From Actinotalea solisilvae (lineage in GTDB: Bacteria > Actinomycetota > Actinomycetes > Actinomycetales > Cellulomonadaceae), in contig NZ_JADDKQ010000009.1 of assembly GCF_016464425.1 (NCBI RefSeq), positions 124,001-188,000 of the forward strand: a DNA stretch of 64,000 bases, read 5' to 3'. The position numbers were made by a program, and so were the translations under genes. The notes under the pieces are model-generated. The model worked only from the letters and a program-made list of their open reading frames with translations, ran no database searches and was not told the DNA's origin. Shown one piece after another: positions 38,529 to 45,974 of this stretch. The first letter of the stretch is position 1, and each line of letters starts with the position of its first letter.

Positions 38529-40676
38529 TCACGGCTGCCCCGCCGCCTCGTCGGACGGCGGGACGACCGAGTAGAGGCGGTAGACCGCGCCGGGCGCGGT
38601 GACCTCGTCGACGAGCTCGAGGCAGGGCTGGGTCAGCTCGACGTCGCTGAGGACGTGCTGCACGGCCTCCTGCTCGTAGGGGTCGCACGAGTCGAGGTTG
38701 ACGCGCACCTGGTCCCCCGCCGGGTTGAACACGCGCGGCGCGGCCGGGTCGACCACCCAGCCGACGTTCGCGAACCGGTTCCACTCGAACTCGTAGCGGC
38801 CCTCGGGGTCGATCGCCTCCCACGTCTCCACGTCGGGCGCGCTCTGGAACCCGTTGAAGCCGCCGACGCCCGTCTCCGTGAGGATCGGCCCGACGTAGCT
38901 GCCACCGACGCCCGCCCAGGTCCCCGGCTGCTCGGCCTCGAGCGCCATGACCGCCTGCGCGACCTCGGTCTCCCGGATGTCGTACACGCCGCGGTAGAAG
39001 GGGTTGACCCAGCCGGCGAGGACGATCGAGAGCGCGGCGAACGCCGCGGCCCCCGCCGCGGGCCGGCGTCGCGCGAAGAGGAGGACGGCGAGCGCGAAGA
39101 CCGCCGTGAGCACGGGCCACGGCCCGACCTTCGCGGCGAGCACCGCGTTGCCGTCGATGCGCTCGAAGAACGCGACGTGGAACCCGACGGACGCGAGGGC
39201 GGCACCGACGGCGAGCCACCAGGGCGCCGGGGCGCCCTCGCGGTCGAGCGACCGGCCGACGAGGCCGATGAGCACGATCCCGAGGAGCCCGAGGCCGATG
39301 ACCATGCGGTTCGCCTGGACGCGGTCCAGCAGCAGGAGGTGGGCGACCGCGTCCCACCCGGGCACGTACATGTGGGCGACGAGGAGCAGCCCGACGGCGA
39401 GGGACGCGACGAGCGGCCAGTCCGTCCGGCCGCGGCGGACCGAGCGCACGACCGCCCAGACGCCGACCAGGGCGACGAACGCTCCGACGAAGACGAAGGT
39501 CGACGCCTCGGACGAGTTCGGCCGGATCCCGTACGAGCTGCCGTCGCGCAGCGCGAGGCTGAAGAGGCCGAGGAAGGTGGCCTCCCAGTCGGTGTCCGCG
39601 AGGCCCGAGCCGGCCGCGACGAGGCGCTGGCCCGGGTAGACCGTGCCGAGGAACCCGCGGATGGTGTCGAGCCGCGTCGCGAGGAAGACGACCATGACGA
39701 CGGCGGCGGCCGCGCCCCCGACGGCCACGGGGACGAGCCGGCGCAGCCGCTCGCGCAGCGGGAGGCCCGTGCCGGGGCGCAGCACCCAGCCGACCGTGAG
39801 GCCGAGCGCGACGTACGCGACCGGGATGAGGAAGGGCGCGTAGATGCCGAGCGCCGCGGTCACCGTGACGTAGCCGACGGCCGCCGACCAGCCCCAGCGC
39901 GCACGCCCGCGCGGGAGGGCCTGGGTCCAGACCACCGCGGTCATGACGAGGAGCGCCCACGCCGGCGGCCAGAGCGTCTGCGGGAGGTACCACCACTGGA
40001 AGAACGGCGAGAAGTAGAACGCGACGGCGAGCAGGGCGGCCGCGACGGGCCGGCGAGGCCAGAGCGACACGACGAACATGTAGGCCGCCGCGACGAGCGC
40101 GGCGCCGGGCAGCCACCACTTGAGGGCGAACGCGTTGTCGAGCGGGAGCGCGAAGAACCCGACGTTGTGGGGCCGGAACGCGGCGGACCACTCCGCGTAC
40201 GGCGTCTCCCAGTTGAGGGTCATGTCGACGCCGCCCGGGAGCGCCTCGTTCTCGACGGGCAGGCCCTCCTCGACCTGGGAGACCGTGTAGACGGTCTGCA
40301 CGTTCCACTCGTCGCTGCGGATCGCCTGGGGCGTCAGCGCGATGTGGTCCGGGTCGGGCCCCGTCTCGAAGAAGGAGTGCATGATCCCCGACGACGACCC
40401 GGTGACGCCGAACGCGACGAGGCCGAGCATGACGACGGCGACGAGCGCCGGGAAGCCCAGCAGGACGCGCACCTGGGGCAGGCCGTCCGGGCGAGGCTCG
40501 GTCCAGCGAGCCCATCGGCCGCGTGCCCCCGCGTCGTGCCCGGACGCGGCCAGGCGCTCGGACCGCACGGTGAACCGGTCGTCAGGTCCGCTCCCCGCTC
40601 CCCCGGTCCGCACGGACCGTGTCGGGGGCTGCTCGGCGGCCCGCTCAGCGGGCTGCTCAGCGCTGGGGTCTGACAC
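38529..40676 (-). CDS. Large polytopic membrane protein, GT-C-like
   Basis: 715 residues from the GTG at 40676, chosen for the GGAGGGG upstream. Residues 1-70 are hydrophilic and cytoplasmic. A first helix (VLLGFPALVAVVMLGLVAFG) leads into a large outer loop with AIRSDEWNVQTVYTVSQ (Asp-Glu pair as in GT-C catalytic loops) and GVDMTLNWETPYAEWSAAFRPHN. About eleven helices follow, including FYFSPFFQWWYLPQTLWPPAW. The last 150 residues form an extracytoplasmic domain (GWVNPFYRGVYDIRETEVAQ, GGFNGFQSAPDVETWEAIDPEG) ending near the C-terminus. The architecture matches uncharacterised GT-C-like proteins of actinobacterial glycan clusters; it may be a polyprenyl-linked sugar transferase or a polymerase. 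Monocistronic. Function not established. Confidence 0.68.
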   Translation of the reverse strand: MSDPSAEQPAERAAEQPPTRSVRTGGAGSGPDDRFTVRSERLAASGHDAGARGRWARWTEPRPDGLPQVRVLLGFPALVAVVMLGLVAFGVTGSSSGIMHSFFETGPDPDHIALTPQAIRSDEWNVQTVYTVSQVEEGLPVENEALPGGVDMTLNWETPYAEWSAAFRPHNVGFFALPLDNAFALKWWLPGAALVAAAYMFVVSLWPRRPVAAALLAVAFYFSPFFQWWYLPQTLWPPAWALLVMTAVVWTQALPRGRARWGWSAAVGYVTVTAALGIYAPFLIPVAYVALGLTVGWVLRPGTGLPLRERLRRLVPVAVGGAAAAVVMVVFLATRLDTIRGFLGTVYPGQRLVAAGSGLADTDWEATFLGLFSLALRDGSSYGIRPNSSEASTFVFVGAFVALVGVWAVVRSVRRGRTDWPLVASLAVGLLLVAHMYVPGWDAVAHLLLLDRVQANRMVIGLGLLGIVLIGLVGRSLDREGAPAPWWLAVGAALASVGFHVAFFERIDGNAVLAAKVGPWPVLTAVFALAVLLFARRRPAAGAAAFAALSIVLAGWVNPFYRGVYDIRETEVAQAVMALEAEQPGTWAGVGGSYVGPILTETGVGGFNGFQSAPDVETWEAIDPEGRYEFEWNRFANVGWVVDPAAPRVFNPAGDQVRVNLDSCDPYEQEAVQHVLSDVELTQPCLELVDEVTAPGAVYRLYSVVPPSDEAAGQP

Positions 40677-40781
40677 CGACGCCCCTCCGGGTCCTCGTGC
40701 GGCGGACGGTCCACGCACGGCGCACGAGCGTATCGGACCGCGCGCGACCGAAGGGCCCAGCCGGGGCCGGTGGCCTCCGCC

Positions 40782-40787
40782 TACGAT
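40782..40787 (+). promoter_or_regulatory. -10 box for lhgO
   Basis: TACGAT matches TAnnAT and would start transcription near 40794, 46 nt before the GTG of lhgO, leaving room for the AGGAGG ribosome site at 40829-40834. Confidence 0.45.
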
Positions 40788-40839
40788 GAGGCGGCCGTCA
40801 GCCCGCTCGCCGGGCGCACCCCACCTCAGGAGGTCCTCC

Positions 40840-42027
40840 GTGTCGCGCATCGTGGTCGTCGGGTCCGGCATCGTCGGGCTCGCCGTGGCGGCCCGCCTCG
40901 CCCGCCGGGGCGACCAGGTCGTCGTGCTCGAGAAGGAGGACGACATCGCCCTCCACCAGACGGGCCGCAACTCGGGCGTCATCCACTCGGGCCTCTACTA
41001 CGCGCCCGGCAGCCTCAAGGCCCGCCTCAGCGCCGCGGGCGCGCGCTCGATCCGCGCGTACGCGCAGGAGCACGGGATCACGACGGTGCCGACCGGCAAG
41101 CTCGTCGTGGCGACCGACGCGCAGCAGCTCCCCGGCCTGCGCCGGCTCGCCGAGCGCGCCGCGCAGAACGGCGTGGCCGCCACGACGCTCACGCCCGCCG
41201 AGGCGCGCGAGCACGAGCCGCACGTCGCGTGCGTCGCCGCGCTGCACGTGCCGAGCACCGGGATCGTCGACTACGTCGGCGTGTGCCGCGCCCTGGTGCG
41301 CGAGGTGGAGGCGGCCGACGGCGAGCTGCGCCTGTCCGAGGCGTTCGTCTCCGCGCGGCCCGAGGGCACCGGCGTCGTCGTCGAGACGAGCCGGGGGACG
41401 GTGCGCGCCGACGCGCTCGTCAACTGCGCGGGGCTCCAGAGCGACCGCGTCGCCCAGGCGTCCGGCCTCGAGCCGGAGGCCCGGATCGTGCCCTTCCGCG
41501 GCGAGTACTTCGAGCTCGTCCCCGAGCGGTCCTACCTGGTCAACGGCCTCATCTACCCCGTCCCGGACCCGCGCTTCCCCTTCCTCGGGGTGCACCTGAC
41601 GAAGACCACCGAGGGCGGCGTCCACGCCGGACCGAACGCGGTGCTCGCGCTCGCGCGCGAGGGGTACCGCTGGCGCACGGTCGACGTGCACGACGTCGTC
41701 GACTCGCTCAGCTGGCCGGGGCTGTGGCGCCTCGGCGTGAAGAACGTCGTCCCGGGCGCCAAGGAGGTGCTCCGCTCCGTGTCGCGGCGCACGTTCGCCG
41801 CGAGCCTCGCCGAGCTCGTCCCCGCGGTGCGGGTCCAGGACCTCGTGCCCGCGCCCGCGGGCGTGCGGGCCCAGGCGATGAAGCGCGACGGCAGCATGGT
41901 CGACGACTTCCTCGTCCAGCGGGCACCGCGCCAGGTGCACGTGCTCAACGCGCCCTCCCCCGCCGCGACCGCGTCGCTCGAGATCGCGGCGCACCTCGAG
42001 CGCGAGGTCGACGCGGTCCTGGCCTGA
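40840..42027 (+). CDS. lhgO: L-2-hydroxyglutarate oxidase/dehydrogenase
   Basis: 395 residues from a GTG with a strong AGGAGG. FAD-dependent oxidoreductase of the DAO family: the dinucleotide-binding motif IVVVGSGIVGLAVAARLA is at 4-21. The LhgO-specific HQTGRNSGVIHSGLYYAPGS, IVDYVGVCRALV, NCAGLQSDRVA, PFRGEYFELVPE and YPVPDPRFPFLGVHLT then follow, with MKRDGSMVDDF near the C-terminus. LhgO oxidises L-2-hydroxyglutarate to 2-oxoglutarate and passes electrons to the quinone pool, clearing a toxic by-product of central metabolism. There is no obvious link to glycan synthesis; it has its own promoter and terminator and seems a housekeeping passenger. Good match to the family throughout. Confidence 0.92.
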   Translation: MSRIVVVGSGIVGLAVAARLARRGDQVVVLEKEDDIALHQTGRNSGVIHSGLYYAPGSLKARLSAAGARSIRAYAQEHGITTVPTGKLVVATDAQQLPGLRRLAERAAQNGVAATTLTPAEAREHEPHVACVAALHVPSTGIVDYVGVCRALVREVEAADGELRLSEAFVSARPEGTGVVVETSRGTVRADALVNCAGLQSDRVAQASGLEPEARIVPFRGEYFELVPERSYLVNGLIYPVPDPRFPFLGVHLTKTTEGGVHAGPNAVLALAREGYRWRTVDVHDVVDSLSWPGLWRLGVKNVVPGAKEVLRSVSRRTFAASLAELVPAVRVQDLVPAPAGVRAQAMKRDGSMVDDFLVQRAPRQVHVLNAPSPAATASLEIAAHLEREVDAVLA

Positions 42028-42072
42028 CCGGCCCCACCTCTCCACCACCCGTTCGCCGCGCTGCGCCTCCCG

Positions 42073-42091
42073 CCCGGCGCCGGGCGCCGGG
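42073..42091 (+). terminator. Terminator hairpin after lhgO
   Basis: CCCGGCGC (42073-42080), loop CGG, GCGCCGGG (42084-42091): a perfect 8-bp stem 46 bp after the lhgO stop. Confidence 0.6.
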
Positions 42092-42124
42092 GCTACCGTG
42101 GTGGTGTCGGCCGCCGCGAACCCC

Positions 42125-42154
42125 TTGACCTGGGGCTCCGGCCTGCCGATAGGT
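42125..42154 (+). promoter_or_regulatory. Promoter of the secreted-protein/GT4 operon
   Basis: A -35 box TTGACC (42125-42130) and a -10 region GATAGGT (42148-42154) are 17-18 bp apart. Transcription would begin near 42161, about 40 nt before the ATG at 42200, for a three-gene run ending at 45944. After the whiB promoter this is the clearest -35 in the window. Confidence 0.5.
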
Positions 42155-42199
42155 GCCGAGGGCGCCGCCCCGCCCGCTCGAGCCGACAGATGAGGTCCC

Positions 42200-42754
42200 A
42201 TGGGTCAGTCCCGACGCGTCGCCGTCGCCGTGGCGGTCCTCGTGCTCGTCGCGGTGGGCGTCGTGGCTGCCGTGGCGCTGCGTCCGGACGCCCCGGCGGA
42301 GCCCGGGGGCACCGCGTCCGCGACCGCCTCGGCCACCGCGAGCCCCACGCCGACGCCGACGCTCACCGCGGCGCCGACCGTCGCCCCCGTCGAGCCCTCG
42401 GCGCAGCCGACGGCCGCGCCCACCGTCCAGCCGACCGAGCCGCCGGCGCCCGACCCCGGCCTCACGCCGACCGAGGTCGTCGTGACGTTCTACGGCTGGG
42501 ACCCCGCGGCCGCCGCCGCGACCGTCGGCGCGTACGTCCCGCTCGTCGAGAGCGGCGCCCGCTGCACCCTCACGGTGCGCCAGGGCGCCACCGTCCTGTC
42601 GGTCGAGGGCCCCGCGTCGCCGGACGCCGCCACGACCAGCTGCGGCGCCCTCGCCGTGCCCGGGCTCGCGTCCGGGCCGTGGGACGCCACCGTCACCTAC
42701 ACGTCCGCGACGGCCACCGGCACGTCGTCCCCCGTCACGATCGAGGTCCCGTGA
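42200..42754 (+). CDS. Small anchored/secreted protein with Thr/Ala/Pro linker
   Basis: 184 residues from the ATG at 42200 with GAGG upstream. A single hydrophobic helix at 6-26 (VAVAVAVLVLVAVGVVAAVAL) is either a membrane anchor or a signal peptide. Residues 27-90 are a low-complexity Thr/Ala/Pro linker. The C-terminal ~95 residues (TEVVVTFYGWDPAAAAATVGAY, ARCTLTVRQGATVLSV, GPWDATVTYTS) look like one small beta-sandwich with two Cys that could form a disulfide. I do not recognise the family. Its stop overlaps the start of the next gene (GTGA), so the two secreted products are probably made together. Confidence 0.65.
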   Translation: MGQSRRVAVAVAVLVLVAVGVVAAVALRPDAPAEPGGTASATASATASPTPTPTLTAAPTVAPVEPSAQPTAAPTVQPTEPPAPDPGLTPTEVVVTFYGWDPAAAAATVGAYVPLVESGARCTLTVRQGATVLSVEGPASPDAATTSCGALAVPGLASGPWDATVTYTSATATGTSSPVTIEVP

Positions 42755-44859
42755 GCCCCGTGAGCACCGCAGCCCTCCCGCACCCCCGGGCCGCCGCGTC
42801 CGCGGGCCGCCGCGCCGTCGCCGCCCTGGTCGCCGTGCTGACCCTCTGCGTGGGCGCCGTCGTCGGCGTCCAGCGCGCCGAGCCGGCCGCCGCGGCCACG
42901 TTCGACCCCGGCATGATCATCAGCGACGCCGCGTTCTACGCCGGCACGTCGATGTCCGCGCCCGAGATCCAGGCGTTCCTCGACGCGAAGAACCCGAGCT
43001 GCCGCCCCGGCGCCGACGGCACGCTGTGCCTCAAGGCGTTCCGCGCGGACACGTTCACGCGCCCCGCGGACAGCCGCTGCACGGGCACCTACGTCGGCAC
43101 GGGGAACGAGTCCGCCGCACAGATCATCGCCAAGGTGGGCGCGGCCTGCGGGATCAGCCCCAAGGTCATCCTCGTCATGCTCCAGAAGGAGCAGAGCCTG
43201 GTCACCGCGTCCGGCTCGGGCCTGTACGCGACCCGCTACCGCAGCGCCATGGGCTTCGGCTGCCCGGACACCGCGCCGTGCGACGCGACCTACTACGGCT
43301 TCTTCAACCAGGTGTACCAGGCCGCCTGGCAGCTGCGGAACTACGCGCTGAGCCCGACGAAGTACGCCCACCGGGCGGGCATGGTCAACAACGTCCGGTA
43401 CCACCCGAACGTCGCGTGCGGCTCGTCGGCCGTGCTCATCCAGAACCAGGCCACCGCGAGCCTGTACAACTACACGCCGTACCAGCCGAACAACGCGGCC
43501 CTCGCGGCCGGCTACGGCACGGGCGACGCGTGCTCCGCCTACGGCAACCGCAACTTCTGGCTCTACTACAACGCCTGGTTCGGGGCGACGAACGCCGCTC
43601 CCATCGGCGTCATCGACTCGGTGGTCGCGACCAACACGACCCTGACCCTCAGCGGCTGGAGCCTCGACCCCGACTCCTCGCTCTCCAACGACGTGCACCT
43701 CTACGTCGACGGCGTCGGCGTCGCCATCAAGGCGGACCAGCCCCGGCCCGACGTCGGCGCGGTGTTCGGCCTGGGCGACGCCCACGGCTGGTCCTGGTCC
43801 TTCCCGGTGCGCCCGGGCGCGCGCTCGTACTGCGTCTACGGCATCAGCGTCGGCTACGGGGACAACACCGTCCTCGGCTGCGGCACCGTCGTCGTGCCGG
43901 ACCAGGTGCCGATCGGCGGCGTCACCTCGGTCACGACCTCGCTGGGCTCCGTGACGATCACCGGCTGGTCGATCGACCCCGACACCACCGAGCCGAACGA
44001 CGTCCACCTCTACATCGACGGCGTCGGCGTGTCGCTGCGGGCCGACCTGTCGCGGCCGGACATCGCCGCCGCCTACGGCAAGGGCGACCGGCACGGCTTC
44101 TCCTACACGACGACCCTCGGGGCCGGCACGCACAGCATGTGCGTGTACGGCATCAACACCGCCCCGGCGGACAACACCGTGCTCGACTGCCGGTCCTTCG
44201 TGGTGCGGACGACCAACACCCCGCCCACGGGCGTGATCGACCGCGTCGCGACGACCGCCGGCGACGTCACCGTCTCGGGCTGGGCGTTCGACCCCGACAC
44301 GACGCAGCCGAACGAGGTGCACGTCTACATCGACGGCGTGGGCGTCTCCCTCCTCGCGGACCAGCCCCGACCCGACGTCGGCGCGGTCTACGGGCGCGGG
44401 CCCGCCGCCGGGTGGTCGCACACCCGGCCGCTCGCGCCGGGCAACCACAGCATGTGCGCGTACTCGATCAACACGACGCCGGGCGACAACACGCTCCTCG
44501 GCTGCCGCAGCTTCACGCTCGCGGACGCCGCGCCCCTCGGCGTGATCGACACCGTCGCGACGACGCCCGCCACGGGCGGCGCGCCCGGCTCGGTGACGAT
44601 CGCGGGCTGGACCTTCGACCCCGACACCGCCGCGTCGACCCAGGCGCACGTGTACGTCGACGGCGTCGGCGTCGCGATCGACGCCAACCTCTCCCGCCCG
44701 GACGTGGGCGCGGTCTACCGCCGCGGCGACAAGCACGGCTACGTGTGGACGGCGCCGATGGCCGCGGGGGTGCACGCGATGTGCGTCTACGGCATCAGCG
44801 GCAACGCGGGCGCGAACACCCTGCTCGGCTGCCGCTCGTTCACCGTCCCGACCGCGTGA
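42751..44859 (+). CDS. Secreted lysozyme-like (hemagglutinin-type) wall protein with repeat tail
   Basis: 702 residues from the GTG at 42751. Signal peptide to about residue 48 (VAALVAVLTLCVGAVVGV, cleavage after AAAA). The N-terminal domain (about 50-280) contains AAFYAGTSMSAPEIQAFLDAK and GISPKVILVMLQKEQSLVT with Glu147 in the place of a lysozyme-type catalytic acid. RSAMGFGCPDTAPCDATYYGF and AYGNRNFWLYYNAWFG follow, with several Cys pairs. This resembles the glucosaminidase/transglycosylase-like proteins often annotated as hemagglutinins in actinobacteria. Residues 283-702 are four repeats (GWSLDPDS, VHLYVDGVG, RPDVGAVF, C-R-S-F), the same family as in the amidase at 14-17 kb. A cell-wall hydrolase is likely but not proven. 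Confidence 0.82.
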   Translation: MSPVSTAALPHPRAAASAGRRAVAALVAVLTLCVGAVVGVQRAEPAAAATFDPGMIISDAAFYAGTSMSAPEIQAFLDAKNPSCRPGADGTLCLKAFRADTFTRPADSRCTGTYVGTGNESAAQIIAKVGAACGISPKVILVMLQKEQSLVTASGSGLYATRYRSAMGFGCPDTAPCDATYYGFFNQVYQAAWQLRNYALSPTKYAHRAGMVNNVRYHPNVACGSSAVLIQNQATASLYNYTPYQPNNAALAAGYGTGDACSAYGNRNFWLYYNAWFGATNAAPIGVIDSVVATNTTLTLSGWSLDPDSSLSNDVHLYVDGVGVAIKADQPRPDVGAVFGLGDAHGWSWSFPVRPGARSYCVYGISVGYGDNTVLGCGTVVVPDQVPIGGVTSVTTSLGSVTITGWSIDPDTTEPNDVHLYIDGVGVSLRADLSRPDIAAAYGKGDRHGFSYTTTLGAGTHSMCVYGINTAPADNTVLDCRSFVVRTTNTPPTGVIDRVATTAGDVTVSGWAFDPDTTQPNEVHVYIDGVGVSLLADQPRPDVGAVYGRGPAAGWSHTRPLAPGNHSMCAYSINTTPGDNTLLGCRSFTLADAAPLGVIDTVATTPATGGAPGSVTIAGWTFDPDTAASTQAHVYVDGVGVAIDANLSRPDVGAVYRRGDKHGYVWTAPMAAGVHAMCVYGISGNAGANTLLGCRSFTVPTA
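43597..44856 (+). repeat. Four tandem GW-LDPDT repeats in the lysozyme-like protein
   Basis: Units begin at 43597, 43906, 44221 and 44530, about 309-327 bp each. They share G-W-x-h-D-P-D-T/S, V-H-L/V-Y-V/I-D-G-V-G, R-P-D-V/I, and a closing C-R-S-F with the amidase repeats but are more diverged from one another than those are. Confidence 0.85.
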
Positions 44860-45944
44860 GGGTCGCCCTCACCGCCGAGCAGCTCTGGCAGCCCGTGCCA
44901 GGGGGCTCGGGCACGTACGTCGTCGAGCTCGGGGCGGCGCTCGCCGCGACGGGCGTCGCCGAGGTGACGGGCGTCGCCGCGCGGCACGCCGGGCCGCCCG
45001 CGGGCGACTGGGCGCCGCCGTTCCCCGTGCGCCACGCGCGCCTGCCGCGGCCCGCGCTGTACGAGGCGTGGAACCGGCTGGGGCGTCCGCGGGCCGAGAG
45101 CCTCGTGCCCGGGGCCGACGTCGTGCACGCTGCCACGTGGGCGGTCCCGCCGACCCGCCGGCCCCTCGTGGTCACGGTGCACGACGTCGCCTTCCTGCAC
45201 GACGCGTCCCACTTCACGCCCCGCGGGAACGCCTTCTTCCGGCGCTCGCTCGAGCGCGTGCGCGCGGAGGCCGACGCCGTCGTCGTGCCGTCGCAGGCGA
45301 CCGCGGACGACTGCGTCGCCGTCGGCCTGCCGGCCGGGGACGTCCACGTCGTCCCCCACGGCGCGACGGTCCCCGACGTCCGCCCGGACGAGGTCACGGC
45401 CCTGCGCGAGCGCTTCGGGCTCGAGCGCCCCTACGTCCTGTGGTGCGGGACCCTCGAGCCCCGCAAGAACGTGCCCGCCCTGCTCCGGGCCTTCGCCGAG
45501 GCGCGCCGCGGCGACGTCGACCTCGTGCTCGTCGGCCCGAGCGGCTGGGGAGACCAGGCGGGCGCCGCGGGCGCCGCGCAGGCCGACCCGCGCGTCCGCC
45601 TCCTCGGCCCCGTCGACCGCCGGACGCTCCACGCCGCGTACGCCGGCGCGCTGGCCTTCTGCTTCCCGTCCCTGCGCGAGGGGTTCGGGCTCCCGGTGCT
45701 CGAGGCCATGAGCCACGGCGTCCCCGTCGTGACCTCCGCCGGGACCGCGTGCGCCGAGGTCGCGGGCGACGCGGCGCTCCTCGCGGACCCACGCGACGCG
45801 GACGCGCTGGCCCGTGCGCTGCGCGAGGCGTGCGGCCCTTCGCACGACGACCTCGCGGCGGCATCGGTCGAGCGGGCGCGCGCGTTCTCGTGGCCCGAGG
45901 CCGCGCGCCGGACCGCCGAGGTCTACGCCTCCGTCACCCGCTGA
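44856..45944 (+). CDS. Family 4 glycosyltransferase
   Basis: 362 residues; the GTG at 44856 overlaps the stop of the secreted protein (GTGA), an unusual coupling of a cytosolic transferase to a wall protein. GT-B signatures: GGSGTYVVELGAAL, LVVTVHDVAFLHDASHF, VVVPSQATADDCVA, LWCGTLEPRKNVPALL and CFPSLREGFGLPVLEAMSHG with the E-x7-E motif, then EVAGDAALLADP. Similar in every block to the GT4s at 26666 and 51697, so the three are likely paralogues. Likely rhamnosyl- or mannosyltransferase of the cell-wall glycan; donor unknown. A bidirectional terminator begins at the base after the stop. Confidence 0.9.
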   Translation: MRVALTAEQLWQPVPGGSGTYVVELGAALAATGVAEVTGVAARHAGPPAGDWAPPFPVRHARLPRPALYEAWNRLGRPRAESLVPGADVVHAATWAVPPTRRPLVVTVHDVAFLHDASHFTPRGNAFFRRSLERVRAEADAVVVPSQATADDCVAVGLPAGDVHVVPHGATVPDVRPDEVTALRERFGLERPYVLWCGTLEPRKNVPALLRAFAEARRGDVDLVLVGPSGWGDQAGAAGAAQADPRVRLLGPVDRRTLHAAYAGALAFCFPSLREGFGLPVLEAMSHGVPVVTSAGTACAEVAGDAALLADPRDADALARALREACGPSHDDLAAASVERARAFSWPEAARRTAEVYASVTR

Positions 45945-45966
45945 GCCGACGGCACCCGCCGTCGGC
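45945..45966. terminator. Bidirectional terminator between convergent glycosyltransferase genes
   Basis: GCCGACGGC (45945-45953), loop ACCC, GCCGTCGGC (45958-45966): a perfect 9-bp stem filling the 30-bp gap between the stops at 45944 and 45975. Confidence 0.8.
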
Positions 45967-45974
45967 CCGCAGGG

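Noticed and set aside
37353..40673. 1,106-codon plus-strand frame opposite the third aminotransferase and the 715-residue membrane protein
   Set aside because: Charged low-complexity shadow; the minus-strand products have PLP-enzyme motifs and regular membrane helices.
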